This document shows positions 32,571 to 42,129 of a stretch of 64,000 bases of DNA, piece after piece (positions within the stretch are counted from its first letter, which is position 1; each line of letters opens with the position of its first letter). The stretch comes from Branchiostoma floridae. Lineage: Eukaryota; Chordata; Leptocardii; Amphioxiformes; Branchiostomatidae. The position numbers and the translations under genes were made by a program. Where the stretch lies: NCBI RefSeq assembly GCF_000003815.2, contig NW_023365723.1:326699-390698 (forward strand), given 5' to 3'. The notes below the pieces were generated by a model. That model worked only from the letters and a program-made list of their open reading frames with translations. It was not told where the DNA came from and ran no database searches.

Positions 32571-33221
32571 TCCATCGAAAATAGTAACTCATCTTACTTA
32601 TATTGAAATGTGTTGAGAAAGTTGGGGACATGTATGGCAAGGCGCCAACCAATGATATGGACCGCTTCTAGACTAAGTTGACAGGGAAAGTTAAAGGGAT
32701 TTATGAGGACATTATGAAAAACCATGAGTCAAATTTCTTAGTTTAACTAGTACTGGCGCACTCTTGCCTCGAATATTTCAGACAATGTATCGCTCTTCGG
32801 CGGTGGCAGTTAAGTTACATGGGAGTTTTTCGACCTTATAGACTCCTTCAGGGTGATCGCCCTGCTACAGCACCAGCCAAGATGGTGGAAACCCTCACCC
32901 TCGCTACAAACCCAGACCCAAACTCGATTCATCGAAATGTTTTCAAATTGATGTATGCACCATTGAAAAAAAGGCATGCCAACAAAAAATGGAAGTGCAA
33001 TCACTGAGGATGCGCTGTATGCAGCTTGTCGCACGTTTCAAAGTGTCGCACATTACTTATCAGTGGTTAAGTACATACAGTGTGCTTTCCACCGGTCAAT
33101 CAAGTATTTAAAAAAAAACTGCACTGGCTCCTGCTGAAGCATCTAAAACCAACAAGTCAAAATGAGGAAGATGAAGAGACGGAGGGAATGGGTTCTTGAC
33201 AATTTTTTTGTGATGTAGGTG

Positions 33222-33440
33222 CACCAACTGCCGGCAGATGACAATGGTACGCGAGTGCGTGTGCTGTCATGATTGGACGGAAGCGGAGTTAAAGGTGTTG
33301 GGCAGTGGGACGGCATTCACTGTCTGCTGGATCGCGCTGACTTCAGCGCCGTCGTTCTGAACAAGCGCCTACCCCGAGCTTATATACCGACGATTTCTTG
33401 ATGCGGACAATGGGATCTATGACTACGTTTACAAATGACG
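33222..33440 (+). pseudogene. P2X7-C-like cysteine domain, broken copy
   Basis: The DNA matches 18675-18790: CACCAACTGCCGGCAGATGA and GCGAGTGCGTGTGCTGTCAT. Translated it reads CTNCRQMTMVRECVCCHDWT, then frame and length are disturbed by an inserted piece and a deletion. It ends DADNGIYDYVYK and a stop, the same ending as the frame at 36226 (EIYDYVYK). Confidence 0.6.
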
Positions 33441-33449
33441 CTCGTTTCT

Positions 33450-34180
33450 GGGAGTTTTGCATCTTGTATTCAGCGTTATGTGTAGACCAGATATTTACTC
33501 ACAATATGTTTTGAAGTTTTGTTGACATTTTTGTGCGAGTACCGTTCCATGCTCACAACAAATGGAATATGATCAAAGCTCTGTATATAAACTATGGAAG
33601 TTAGTAAATTAGAAGTTAGGAAGTTAGAGGTAAATCTATGTAAGATTTGCCCCAATTCTTATACATCTTAAAGTTGGCAGTTTCATATCAGACATACCAA
33701 TCAAACCCCTCGTTCTTTACATACATTTCCTTTCCTGCGACACGTTTATTCCCTCCTTTCCAAAGCAGTAGCTCTGTCACACGGGAATCATAATCTTCTC
33801 AGACTGCTGACTGCACTGGAAATAGCCGAAAACCGCCGCTTCTGTGATACTAAGCATGTCGGGTTTGTGGATCTGATCAAGGACCACCGGGTTGCTGTAT
33901 CCCCCTCCCATGTAGTCACAAATCTCGCTAAGAAAAAGCAATGCATCAAGATACTGCTAAGTCTAGGGATCTGAAATATTAATTCAACACAGTACGAATT
34001 CTTGACGACAAAGCTCTCCTGGGTCAGGACTTCACTTTAGATTATTCATACAAAAATGTGGACGCCTGTGAGAAGGAATGTTTGGCCATTCTGTTAGAAT
34101 AGATCCGTTATCATGTAAACTAGGCTGTTGCCAGAGGATAGAATATTCTTCAAGTGGCAGCAATGAAAAACAGCGTTTAA
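33450..34180. other. no gene recognised
   Basis: No supported exon. A patch near 33820-33960 (KDHRVAVSPSHVVTNLAKKK in one frame) looks weakly coding but is not recognised. Confidence 0.3.
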
Positions 34181-34189
34181 TGTGTCAAG

Positions 34190-34475
34190 TTGGGAGCACG
34201 ATAAACAGATCAAGGAAATCGGGAGTAAGCTGCAATGCACAAAGGCAGAGAGAGACATATTCCAGCTTTTTTCAACTGCTTCGAAAAAGTACGGAATGGA
34301 CAAATGGAAAGGTCCAGACGGCACCATTGCGAGCAGGCTTCATACGTGGGAAACGCCTGGAGAAAGGCTAGAAGTAGTTGCATGTACGACCATGACTGCA
34401 AACCAGGCTAAAAATGCGTACATATTAGCTTATACTATTGAAATATTTTTAACTTCACTGTTGGGGTAGTTCTCC
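34190..34475 (+). repeat. dispersed repeat U, copy 2 (coding-like)
   Basis: Second copy of 5735-6010, same strand. It reads KQIKEIGSKLQCTKAERDIF, DKWKGPDGTIASRLHTWETP and EVVACTTM. The match extends past the frame into TAGCTTATACTAT and AATATTTTTAACTT. Confidence 0.6.
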
Positions 34476-35009
34476 TGTAGGGTGCGGCATTAACAATGCC
34501 TCATCAATTGAAGTAGACTTCCTTACCCATTATGGGCATGATATAGCAAAGAATGGAAATACATGGAAGTAATTCAATTTACCATTACTGGACAAATCAA
34601 AATGACTCATTCTTCATTTCTTTCTTACAACCCCCTACCCCCCTACTAAGTAACGTCCAGTCACTTACCGATACTGCGATTTGCAATGCGAGGCCTCAAG
34701 TTAACGGAAACAACAAAACTGCACGGAAGTGACATGGGATTATGGGGGTGGCATGGATGTAGCGGTCTATGTCACATTTTCTATTGACTAGAATCACCCT
34801 AACTACCTTTTGTTGTTGTTCATAAGTAATAGGGAAATTCATCCATATATAAGGCTTACCTACAATGTAAGGTATGTGTGGCAGCATCTGTATTGTAGTC
34901 AAGGTTGGTATTCACCACATTGCAATACTGTTGCAAGATAAAAGTCAAGAATTTTAGTAAAAGGCCGAGGAGTGGCCGCCATAATGCTTGTACATATCAT
35001 TCTTTTAAA

Positions 35010-35085
35010 GAGTGTAATGCCACGTTATAATGGCCATTGTAAATAAAAGAAGTAATTACTTATTCGCCTCGAGTATGCCTCGGCA
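35010..35085 (+). repeat. 75-bp dispersed repeat W, copy 1 of 3
   Basis: AAGAGTGTAATGCCACG, ATGGCCATTGTAAATAAA, AAGTAATTACTTATTCGCCT and GCCTCGGCAT recur with changes at 38940-39018 and 41170-41245, all on the same strand. Each copy lies close to zinc-finger-like exons, so it may be intron sequence of a repeated gene. Confidence 0.65.
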
Positions 35086-35206
35086 TCATTTTGATGAGAC
35101 AAAAGGAAATCTTATAATCAACATCAGATGCAAGTTTATGTCTAGTTTTATGTTGTCGTCATTCGTACTGCACATACATTTGTATTTGTTTTCAATTATA
35201 CATTTC

Positions 35207-35293
35207 CAGCACTACACAGGTCCAGAGCTGGCCAAGTGCGAATATGCGTCGAGCCACAGGATGCCACCAACTGAGTTACATAGCCGCCGATGA
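35207..35293 (+). pseudogene. possible CHHC-type zinc-finger exon
   Basis: After an acceptor (TTTCCAG) the frame reads GPELAKCEYASSHRMPPTEL and then HSRR and stop. C-x5-H followed by a second H resembles the CHHC finger of GTSF1 and U11-48K, in which the second unit often reads C....H.(V/M)P...L..H...C. The last cysteine is missing here, so the finger is incomplete or is finished in another exon. Confidence 0.35.
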
Positions 35294-35550
35294 AGAGACT
35301 TGTCCTTATCGTACGTAAGTTGACTGTTTGATTTTCAAGCACAACTTCAGACTTCTTTGTCCTGCAAACATAATTCTGATATGTTATCAATAAATCCTAC
35401 ATATTATTGTTCTGCAGGTAAATAAATGCGTTCCGTTCCCAAACCCGTGTGGTCTGCCTAGACGCCCCACCTGTGGTAGTGGTGCATCCATGCCTACACG
35501 CATGCCTCTGCCACAGGTGTGTGTGGCCGTTGGGTGAAAATAATGCACCA

Positions 35551-36226
35551 CCCATGTCCAGTGTGCCGGGGGGAGTTCTTTACCATCTTTAACCATTACC
35601 AGACAATATAAAAACACATGAAATGCTACATCAGGAAACACATCAAGCATCGGAACCAAGAGCAGTTGACCGAAGAGGTACAAACATTCTGGACAACTTG
35701 TAGGACCCAAGAAAAGTGCTGTAAATACATTGGGCATCTACGTAACGTGATACCTGTTGTTGTTCCCAGACGGGGGCGCACAATATTATTCATTTCTCTT
35801 TCAGCATTTGTCAATGTCAACAAGATGGAAGAAAAGATGTCGGAACACATAAAGGCAGCAGTAGGGAAGATCATACTTATTGAGGAGATATACCAGCTGT
35901 GGACAGGCAAAGAAAACATCAAGGCATTTTCCAATCAACAGGTTGAAGCAATGGACATCACAGCAGTAAAGCTGGGACGGATTCGGTATGGCAAAGAGAC
36001 CAAGTTCCTAAAAACGAACCATTATGACCAAAGAGCGCCACACCAAAGGTCTGTGGACAAAACAGCATTGGGTATCCTCAACACGAAGGTGCAGACTTGC
36101 TTTTCAGACTCAATGCTTTTACTGTACGGGGGCAACAGCGAGAATACGCCAGGTCCCACCTCTACTAACGATGATTTCTTCATGGGAACGATGTCTATTG
36201 AGATCTATGACTACGTCTACAAATGA
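35551..36226 (+). CDS. unidentified 200-residue frame before block R
   Basis: The frame from 35618 is open for 202 codons, one of the longest here outside the LINE. Upstream in the same frame CPVCRGEFFTIFNHYQTI then a stop suggests a lost zinc-finger start. It reads KHIKHRNQEQLTEEVQTFWT, EEKMSEHIKAAVGKIILIEE, AVKLGRIRYGKETKFLKTNH, KTALGILNTKVQTCFSDSML and ends EIYDYVYK. The last third is block R, whose first copy at 31356 is broken. The ending is shared with the broken P2X7-C-like copy at 33440, so these pieces belong to one repeated gene family. The Ulp1-like piece follows about 40 bases after the stop. Confidence 0.4.
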
Positions 36227-36267
36227 GGCTGAACAAGTGAACCAATTTTGTAGATGCATTTTCCAAG

Positions 36268-36335
36268 ATGGACAAGGTCCTTGTACCCATCAATGTCCGA
36301 AGTGGGAGTCACTGGTGTCTCTTCGAATTTTCTCT
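36268..36335 (+). pseudogene. Ulp1-like (C48) protease fragment, copy 2
   Basis: MDKVLVPINVRSGSHWCLFE followed by FS; the presumed catalytic histidine codon is CAC 36310-36312. Just upstream, EAEQVNQFCRCIF in another frame resembles the (W)LND..VN....L lead-in of these proteases. Downstream PGYDIVCSRRLF could be a degraded (N)GYDCG.(F) cysteine motif, but this is weak. Confidence 0.4.
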
Positions 36336-36665
36336 TATGACATCCAAACCATTACGAAGGTCTTCAGGATTCCGGACAACAAACCCAGCATATGACATGT
36401 ATTAGTGACCACGCCTGGTTATGACATTGTGTGTTCAAGGCGGTTGTTTGTTGAGCTGCCAAGGAAGGAACGTTTGTGGCGAAAGGATTCCCGCGAAAAT
36501 TGGGAACATGAAACTACCGCCAATATGCGTTATACCAATCGAATCATGTTTGCTAATAGCGAACACAGTAATAAGGGTTCACATGAGTGACTTTGAGAGA
36601 CTTTAGGGATACATGTTCACATGTAAATTCTGAGTGACAACAACAAACACAACAGCAATATTGAG

Positions 36666-36824
36666 GTAATCTCCAAGCAGATTCCTCCGGTGGCATAAAA
36701 CAGTAACCCAAGCTGGGGAAGGAATTTAACCGGCAGAATGCAAATTTTACTCCTCTGCCGGCTAAACTCCTTCCCAGCTTATGTTACTGTTTTATGCCAC
36801 CGGAGGAATCTGCTTGGAGATTAC
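36666..36824. mobile_element. hairpin MITE, 159 bp, TSD TATTGAG
   Basis: The two arms are almost perfect complements over about 75 bp each: GTAATCTCCAAGCAGATT...CCGGTGGCATAAAACAGTAA on the left and the reverse complement on the right. TATTGAG stands on both sides (36659-36665 and 36825-36831), and one further G may extend it to 8 bp. Block R copies at 31356 and 39704 have the empty site. An 8-bp duplication would suit a hAT-type mobiliser, but the family is not certain. The transcript would fold into a single long hairpin. Confidence 0.88.
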
Positions 36825-37029
36825 TATTGAGGATGCCGCACGCGTATTTCTCAAGCGTAACGTTGTGTGAAGAAAACCTTGGTGTTGACCCCATTCAATG
36901 ACAAAATGGGTGCTCTTGACGGGATAGCCTCCAAGTGGCTGACAGTAGTGAATGCCCTGTCGTTGTGTGTCAGTTGCAAGTGGTGAACCAGCGAGGCTAA
37001 CCTGAACGTTGCTGTTCACGAGGGATCCT

Positions 37030-37850
37030 TATATTATAGGTAATCATAGGTATTATCTCCACAGACTAAGACCCAGACAATTTGAACAAGACGAGTACGA
37101 CCAAAGAAAAAGATAACCGACCATGTAAATACAATTCAAGATTGTCAATTTCGAATTGCTTCAGTCCAATCAGTCTGGTTAAACAGCAATGCCATGGAAC
37201 TCCCTCCCTACATCGGGAGTATTATTGCCCATGAAAGTGAAGAATCAGGACCGAATGTTTGATTTTGGTCGCCTATACAAGCCCCACCCCCTCGCATCTG
37301 CAAGCACCAGCCCATCCCCTACCTTCCTACATCGTGAGTATGGCTCATGAAAGTAAAGAATCAGTAAATACCATAATCAATAACATACCAATGCTAATAT
37401 GTTCATCAACAGGCTCTCATTTAACGGTTTTTCCTGGCAAACCTGTTAGTAACCGCCGGTTCCTTGGATGTATCAGTCAGTGTCAACAAGCTGTTTGACA
37501 ATTAAATGAACCAAATGAAAGAGGTCGAGGTAATTCATAAGAAGATAATATCATAGTTTCTAAGATCTGCAGTTTGTGTTCCGATATGGCTGCTCCAGAA
37601 TTTCTTGAATCAGCTAGATATATAGAATACAGCTCTGTGTTATAAGACCATACAATACCACTGTATAGTATTTGAGCAGAATATAGTTGAAAGTCGTTTT
37701 CAAAATAACACAATGATAAGATCAAGTAGTAATGAGTAGAGGAAGCGGATTTTTAATTGTTGATATTGAAGGTTTCATCTTTGTTTTTGCAGCTTGAGTT
37801 TTCAAATAAACAAACTCATGTGAACCCACATTAAGGCGCTATTTAAACTT
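37030..37850. other. no gene recognised
   Basis: No supported exon; low-complexity A/T-rich segments near 37500-37740. Confidence 0.4.
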
Positions 37851-37856
37851 TTGCTT

Positions 37857-38054
37857 CCAGATAGAAGTTGTTTTCTTCAAACAGGTTGCCACCTGGAAGG
37901 CACAGAAGGACCGGTAAACAGTACACTGCTTGGTCGCCACATGGAGGCAGCAAAGAAGAAATCTGACAGGCATCATAGAAAACATGCATGCACCCAAGCT
38001 TTAGCAACAACGCTAAGCATCTTTTGTGATTTTGAAACGTTGAAAAGTGTGTAA
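37857..38054 (+). CDS. exon-like frame, unidentified
   Basis: After an acceptor-like TTGCTTCCAG the frame reads FLQTGCHLEGTEGPVNSTLL, HMEAAKKKSDRHHRKHACTQ and a stop 65 codons on. The basic histidine/lysine stretch is not a recognisable domain. It lies 0.16 kb before the first CHHC finger on the same strand. Confidence 0.25.
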   Translation, partial: PDRSCFLQTGCHLEGTEGPVNSTLLGRHMEAAKKKSDRHHRKHACTQALATTLSIFCDFETLKSV

Positions 38055-38204
38055 TTTATTCCAGAAAAATGAAATGTAGTAAAACATTAAAAAGTGTTTT
38101 TCACCGTCAATGTATGTGTTGCATTTCTTTGAATGTCATGGCATATAAAGGAGTAATTTAAGATAGTGTTACTGTAAGTTGTATATAATTGCCTGGAAGG
38201 TCAA

Positions 38205-38295
38205 TCAATGAATTGTATGTCCCTTTGACGAGTGTCATGTGATCACGTCCAGCAAGATAGTCACGCACATCCGAAAAACTCTTATAGAAATTATG
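38205..38295 (+). pseudogene. CHHC zinc finger, degraded (last Cys lost)
   Basis: IVCPFDECHVITSSKIVTHI then RKT: C (38218), x5, H (38236), x9, H (38266), x3, and T where the fourth ligand C should be. This is the CHHC finger of the GTSF1/U11-48K family. Upstream the frame has a stop five codons before the first cysteine. It is a clear relative of the intact finger 0.5 kb downstream (CPFD.CHVI....IV.HIRK). Confidence 0.6.
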
Positions 38296-38740
38296 TGACT
38301 TGTCAATAACTTGTTGCATAGACAAGCATCATCCGAGGACGGAAGATCAAGATATTTTATCTATCATATAAAAATAAATTGACGACGTGGTTGTTCATAA
38401 TGCGTCATTGCAATTTTTCTTCATGATCTTATAAGACTTTATTTTAGATTTATTATTCTGTTTCAAAACCTGTGTTTGAGCCATATGGCTCAATTCTTTT
38501 CGCGCTTCAACAGAGCGGATTTTTTTCCTGTTCTGCATTTACAGGCATCAACGCAGGTATTATCTCTCATTTTATTTCACTCACTTTAACAATGCATACA
38601 TTTTCATTTTTGTTGAGTATATTAAGTTGTTTATGAAATATTGGTAATTGCCTTTGTTGACCTTGTGTAAAATTACTGGGTGTGCCTGTCTATAGCTTAA
38701 GCATCACATAGTTGCTTATGGTCGTTTTTATTATTTCCAG

Positions 38741-38847
38741 TTGTGAGATTCGGCTGGAAGCCCACGCAATGGGTTGTTTGCCCGTTTGACAGGTGTCACG
38801 TCATCCGGAATGACAGAATTGTGGATCACATCAGAAAATGTCAAAAG
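38741..38847 (+). CDS. CHHC zinc-finger exon (GTSF1/U11-48K type)
   Basis: A 107-bp exon lies between TATTTCCAG and AAAAG|GTCAGT. It reads FGWKPTQWVVCPFDRCHVIR, NDRIVDHIRKCQK: a complete C-x5-H-x9-H-x3-C finger (cysteine codons 38779 and 38839). The family binds RNA: U11-48K recognises the minor-class 5' splice site, and GTSF1 works with Piwi proteins in transposon silencing. CPFD..H.I and HI..C.K fit both. Related exon-like pieces lie at 38205 and 35207 on the same strand, so this may be the remains of a multi-finger gene or of a repeated element that carries the finger. Neighbouring exons are not identified with certainty. Confidence 0.65.
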
Positions 38848-38939
38848 GTCAGTCTCTCTTCATTAGTAGCATCTATAGAACAGGGCTAACATGCATTTTA
38901 TATTCATATTCTTGACTTTGCCATCATTCCACAACTTTT

Positions 38940-39018
38940 GAAGATTGTAATGCCACTTTTTATGGTCATAGCAAATAAAAGAGGTAATCACTTATTCACC
39001 TGAAATATACCTCGGCAT
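38940..39018 (+). repeat. 75-bp dispersed repeat W, copy 2 of 3
   Basis: GAAGATTGTAATGCCAC, ATAGCAAATAAAAGAGGTAA, TCACTTATTCACCTGAA and ACCTCGGCAT match the copies at 35010 and 41170. Confidence 0.65.
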
Positions 39019-39254
39019 TAGCCTTCTGTCAAATATTATGTGTATATCAAATATCATGTGTATGAAATATACATGTTTTAAGCCTGTTTCCATCTTAGTG
39101 TATATCTGTTGTTGGCCTGTAACTCACAAGTCTCTTTCTGTAACTTTAAATAGAAACTTGCTTCCAATTAAAGTAATAGTTTAAGGGCTACTGGAGGGGA
39201 TAGTTTATACTGAAACGTAACACTGATAAAAACAGATACTCCAGTCTGTTCTGT

Positions 39255-39350
39255 GACACAGGCCATACCCAATTGAGAGAAGTCGTCCATATTTTTGTGA
39301 CACCGCTCCTAGATCGTGAACATCGGCCGCAACTGGAGTTCAACAGGTAT
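39255..39350 (+). CDS. exon-like piece, unidentified
   Basis: Between ACACAG and CAACAG|GTATGA the sequence is open as QLREVVHIFVTPLLDREHRP plus QLEFNR. It may be a further exon of the CHHC-finger gene, following the exon at 38741 on the same strand; no domain is recognised. Confidence 0.25.
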
Positions 39351-39703
39351 GATTCATTGTTTATGTATTTGTCTAATACTTTGAGGATTTGTTCCTAAGC
39401 ATTAATTTCTTAAGCCGTTTTTGGTAATTTTTTCCCTGAATTTGTTGAATACACAAATCGCTAAATGTTGCCATCTTTACGAAATACTCAGTCAATTTCA
39501 ATTTAAGACCAACCTGGCAGCAAAAAAAGTAAAATGAGTATTAGAAAAACTGGTGGGAGAGAAAGATGCGAGATTGCCTAAATAATGTTGAAATGGGTGG
39601 CAGCAGCGTAAACTCATTTCAGCTCTTCAACATCATTACATAATCACTAGTTCATGCTAGCGAAGAAAAAACACTGGAACAGCTACCAAACACAACATGT
39701 TGT

Positions 39704-39935
39704 AGTACTATTGAGGATGCCGCCCGCGTATTTCTCAAGCTCAACGTTGTGTGAAAGAAACTTTCATGTTTATCCCATACAATGAAAAAAAATGGGTGTT
39801 CTTGACGGGGCAGCCTCCACGTGTCTCACAGAAGTGAATGCCCTGTCGTTGTGTGTCACTTGCAAGTGGTGAACCAGCGAGGCCAAACTGAACGTAAATG
39901 TTCACGAGGGATCCCTGGGGCATACAGCCGTTTTG
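39704..39935 (+). repeat. block R tail, copy 3
   Basis: TACTATTGAGGATGCCGC, GTATTTCTCAAGC, AATGCCCTGTCGTTGTG and GTGAACCAGCGAGGC match the last 230 bp of block R at 32000 and 36826. It gives an independent empty site for the hairpin MITE of copy 2. Confidence 0.8.
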
Positions 39936-39939
39936 CTGT

Positions 39940-40690
39940 TGCTGAAGAAGTTACTGGACTTAGCAACATGCAGTTTTGTAGCAATGTATCTTGTTGTCTT
40001 AACTGTTTGAAGTGAATGCCCGATTGACAATTTCTGAAGAAAAAACATAACGTCCGTTTCTTCGCTGACATCTAAGGGCTAGGGCAACATACAAAGAAGA
40101 ATGGCCAGGATACCACAAAAGTGTCACAACTAGTGAACTTGCATAAAATGGACCGGATCTACGTGTATGAGGACGGATAAAGGTTTCAACAGCAGATATC
40201 ATGGACTTCATAGAGTCGTTCGTCTGCATAGAGCGACCACCTTCCTTAGTTCTGATTGTCCTTGTCTTCAGACCAATTTGCACGTCAGTCATCTCTGCAA
40301 CGACAAAACCTGCGTCCAGGCAGCTAACTTGTAGTACAAGGAGAGCGCTGTCAACCAACAGAGAAAGAACTGTTTCTCTACAGACCGGTGCCAAGGACAC
40401 TCGGTATCGGCGGAAGGACCGCGTGAAACAGTGGCCACCAGTTTCATACTTTAGGGTCGCAACATGGCTCCTGGACGAGGCCCCAAGTGTGAGCCATGCT
40501 AGAGACAGTAGCTCGAAAAAAAGCCAAGAAGCCTATCACACTGCACAAAAAAAAAAAAACTGTTACCTGACTATAAGGAGGTGAAGGTCTACTTCTATTT
40601 TGATAGCAAATGGATCAACCAATAATTTTTAGATAAAACACAACCCAAGGTTTCTTAAGTTAGAAATCCCAGTTGAAGTTTGTTGGCTGA
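39940..40690. other. no gene recognised
   Basis: Overlapping 120-130 codon frames exist on both strands (40201-40584 plus, 39999-40400 minus) but neither shows a domain, splice context or compositional support. Left unassigned. Confidence 0.35.
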
Positions 40691-40694
40691 AAGT

Positions 40695-41085
40695 GATTTA
40701 TCTAATTAACTACAGCCACTTTTGGCGGTGATGCTTCGTACACAGACGTGCAACCTTCAACGAAGAAGAGGACATACTTCGAACTGAGGAGTGTGCAGTT
40801 TGATGGGTCACCTTTTCAACTGGTTGGCACAAAATTATACGTCTGTCATTTTGGCAAAGACAGGAACATCCGCGCAAAGAATAAGTACCATGATTTATCT
40901 AACTACGTTCACTTTTGGCAGTGATGTTTCGTACACAGACATGCAACCTTTGACGGAGAGCATATAGTGGTGTGCAGTTTTATGGGTCACCTTTTCAACT
41001 AGTTGGCACAAAAGTATACGGGTGTCACCTTGGCATAGACAGGAACATTCGCGCAAAGAATAAGTACCATGCACAGAGAAAAGCA
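40695..41085 (+). repeat. imperfect ~195-bp tandem duplication, coding-like
   Basis: Two units, about 40695-40890 and 40891-41085, share CGTACACAGAC, TGGGTCACCTTTTCAACT, GTTGGCACAAAA, AGACAGGAACAT and GCGCAAAGAATAAGTACCAT. The first unit reads RSVQFDGSPFQLVGTKLYVC then HFGKDRNIRAKNKYH, similar in layout to the N-terminal zinc region (FDG.PF...G....C..G.DR....K) seen before MULE-type transposases. The second unit has changes that break parts of the frame. Confidence 0.75.
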
Positions 41086-41169
41086 CAATAAGTACATGAA
41101 TGAGCAAGTTTAAGTAAATCATTGACATGAGTTTTATGTTCATATGCTTTACTTTGCCATTATTCCACA

Positions 41170-41245
41170 ACCTTTAAGAGTGTAATCAACGTTTTAATGG
41201 CCATAGTATATTCAAGAGGTAATCACTTATTCGCCTGAAGTATTT
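41170..41245 (+). repeat. 75-bp dispersed repeat W, copy 3 of 3
   Basis: AAGAGTGTAATCAACG, TTTAATGGCCATAGTA, AAGAGGTAATCACTTATTCG and CCTGAAGTAT match the other two copies. It joins directly to the repeat at 41245. Confidence 0.65.
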
Positions 41246-41640
41246 TAGGTCTGCTGACCCGGAACATCTAAGTTCGTTTGCAGACATTAGAGAAGAAGCC
41301 GTGAATTTGAGTGGTGATCAGTGGTATATCCAGCTGGGGACAGGAGCGAGACAGAATCCGTTTCTGCAAAGTAACGTAAGCTTAGGTATGGGAGTCGAAA
41401 TGACAAAGTTAGGGAGGAAACGACGAGGACGATAAACTCCTTGCGTTGCTTCAGCTAAAACTGGAACAGCGAAACCCTACGCCGGATAGTGCAAAATGGA
41501 ACACCTCTCTTAAGTCAAACACCCCGCCAGCCCCCAATATAACGCACATGGGTATGGATATTGCGAATTGCTGTGGTAACAGTTTTTGTTTGAGTGCACC
41601 AAATTCTTTCAAGTTCTGGCGCATTTCGCATCGAAATATG
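41245..41640 (+). repeat. dispersed repeat X, plus copy
   Basis: This stretch is repeated inverted at about 57225-57570. Shared on opposite strands: GTCTGCTGACCCGGAACATC, AACTGGAACAGCGAAA, CCCCAATATAACGCAC and TGTGGTAACAGTTTTTGTTT. It leads into the integrase fragment, so it is probably the gag-pol part of the same retrotransposon. Confidence 0.7.
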
Positions 41641-41689
41641 TGTTGTCTCAAATTGGTATACCTATAAATATAATCATCAAACATTTTGT

Positions 41690-41935
41690 TCATATGTCAG
41701 AGCCTTGGGAACTTGTTGGCATAGATCTCATTGGCCCGTTTAAAACCTCCGAGAGAGGAAACAAGTTTGCTGTGACAGGAACATTCTTGTTTTCCAAGTG
41801 GGTAGAAGCAGAGGCCATAACTGACAAATCAGCGAAGTGTGTCTTACACGCCATTAACAAGTGGATCCATCGCTGGGGGGGCACCACCAAAGGTTCTTAC
41901 TGATCAAGGGTCAGAATTCAATAACAAGGTAGAAG
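41690..41935 (+). pseudogene. retroviral-type integrase core (LTR retrotransposon) fragment
   Basis: MSEPWELVGIDLIGPF, ERGNKFAVTGTFLFSKWVEA and EAITDKSAKCVLHAINKWIH form the start of an rve integrase core, with the first catalytic aspartate in GIDLIGPF. After a one-base frameshift in a G run at about 41877, GAPPKVLTDQGSEFNNKV supplies the second (TDQGSEF). The third catalytic residue (E) and all downstream sequence are missing. The wording suits Ty3/Gypsy elements and the related GIN/KRBA2-type integrases. Integrase joins element DNA to the host chromosome; this copy is dead. Confidence 0.85.
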
Positions 41936-42129
41936 GCAAGACATTGAAGCGTTGTATTTTTCCTATTTCCAGGCAAGTCGGCTCCGCACTGGGCAGCAGC
42001 TAATAGTTCTTATCAACCTGCTCACCCACGGAGTGTACAAGGATGTAACGTTACAGGGCAACAACGTGATAGGCAAAGTTCAAGTTCCTTTGATTTCTAG
42101 ATTGACGGGCCAGGGGTATGACAAGTAAA

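Larger units (their letters stand above)
36031..37025 (+). repeat. block R, copy 2 (with MITE insertion)
   Basis: Direct repeat of 31356-32228. It is longer because a 159-bp hairpin MITE sits at 36666-36824. The preceding open frame (35618-36226) runs into it. Confidence 0.85.

Noticed and set aside
35387-35737. 116-residue minus frame and 35626-35934 minus frame
   Set aside because: Both are antisense to the better-supported plus frame with zinc-finger-like start and block R end.
39999-40584. Overlapping 127- and 133-residue frames on both strands
   Set aside because: No domain, splice context or compositional support; antiparallel open frames are typical shadows.
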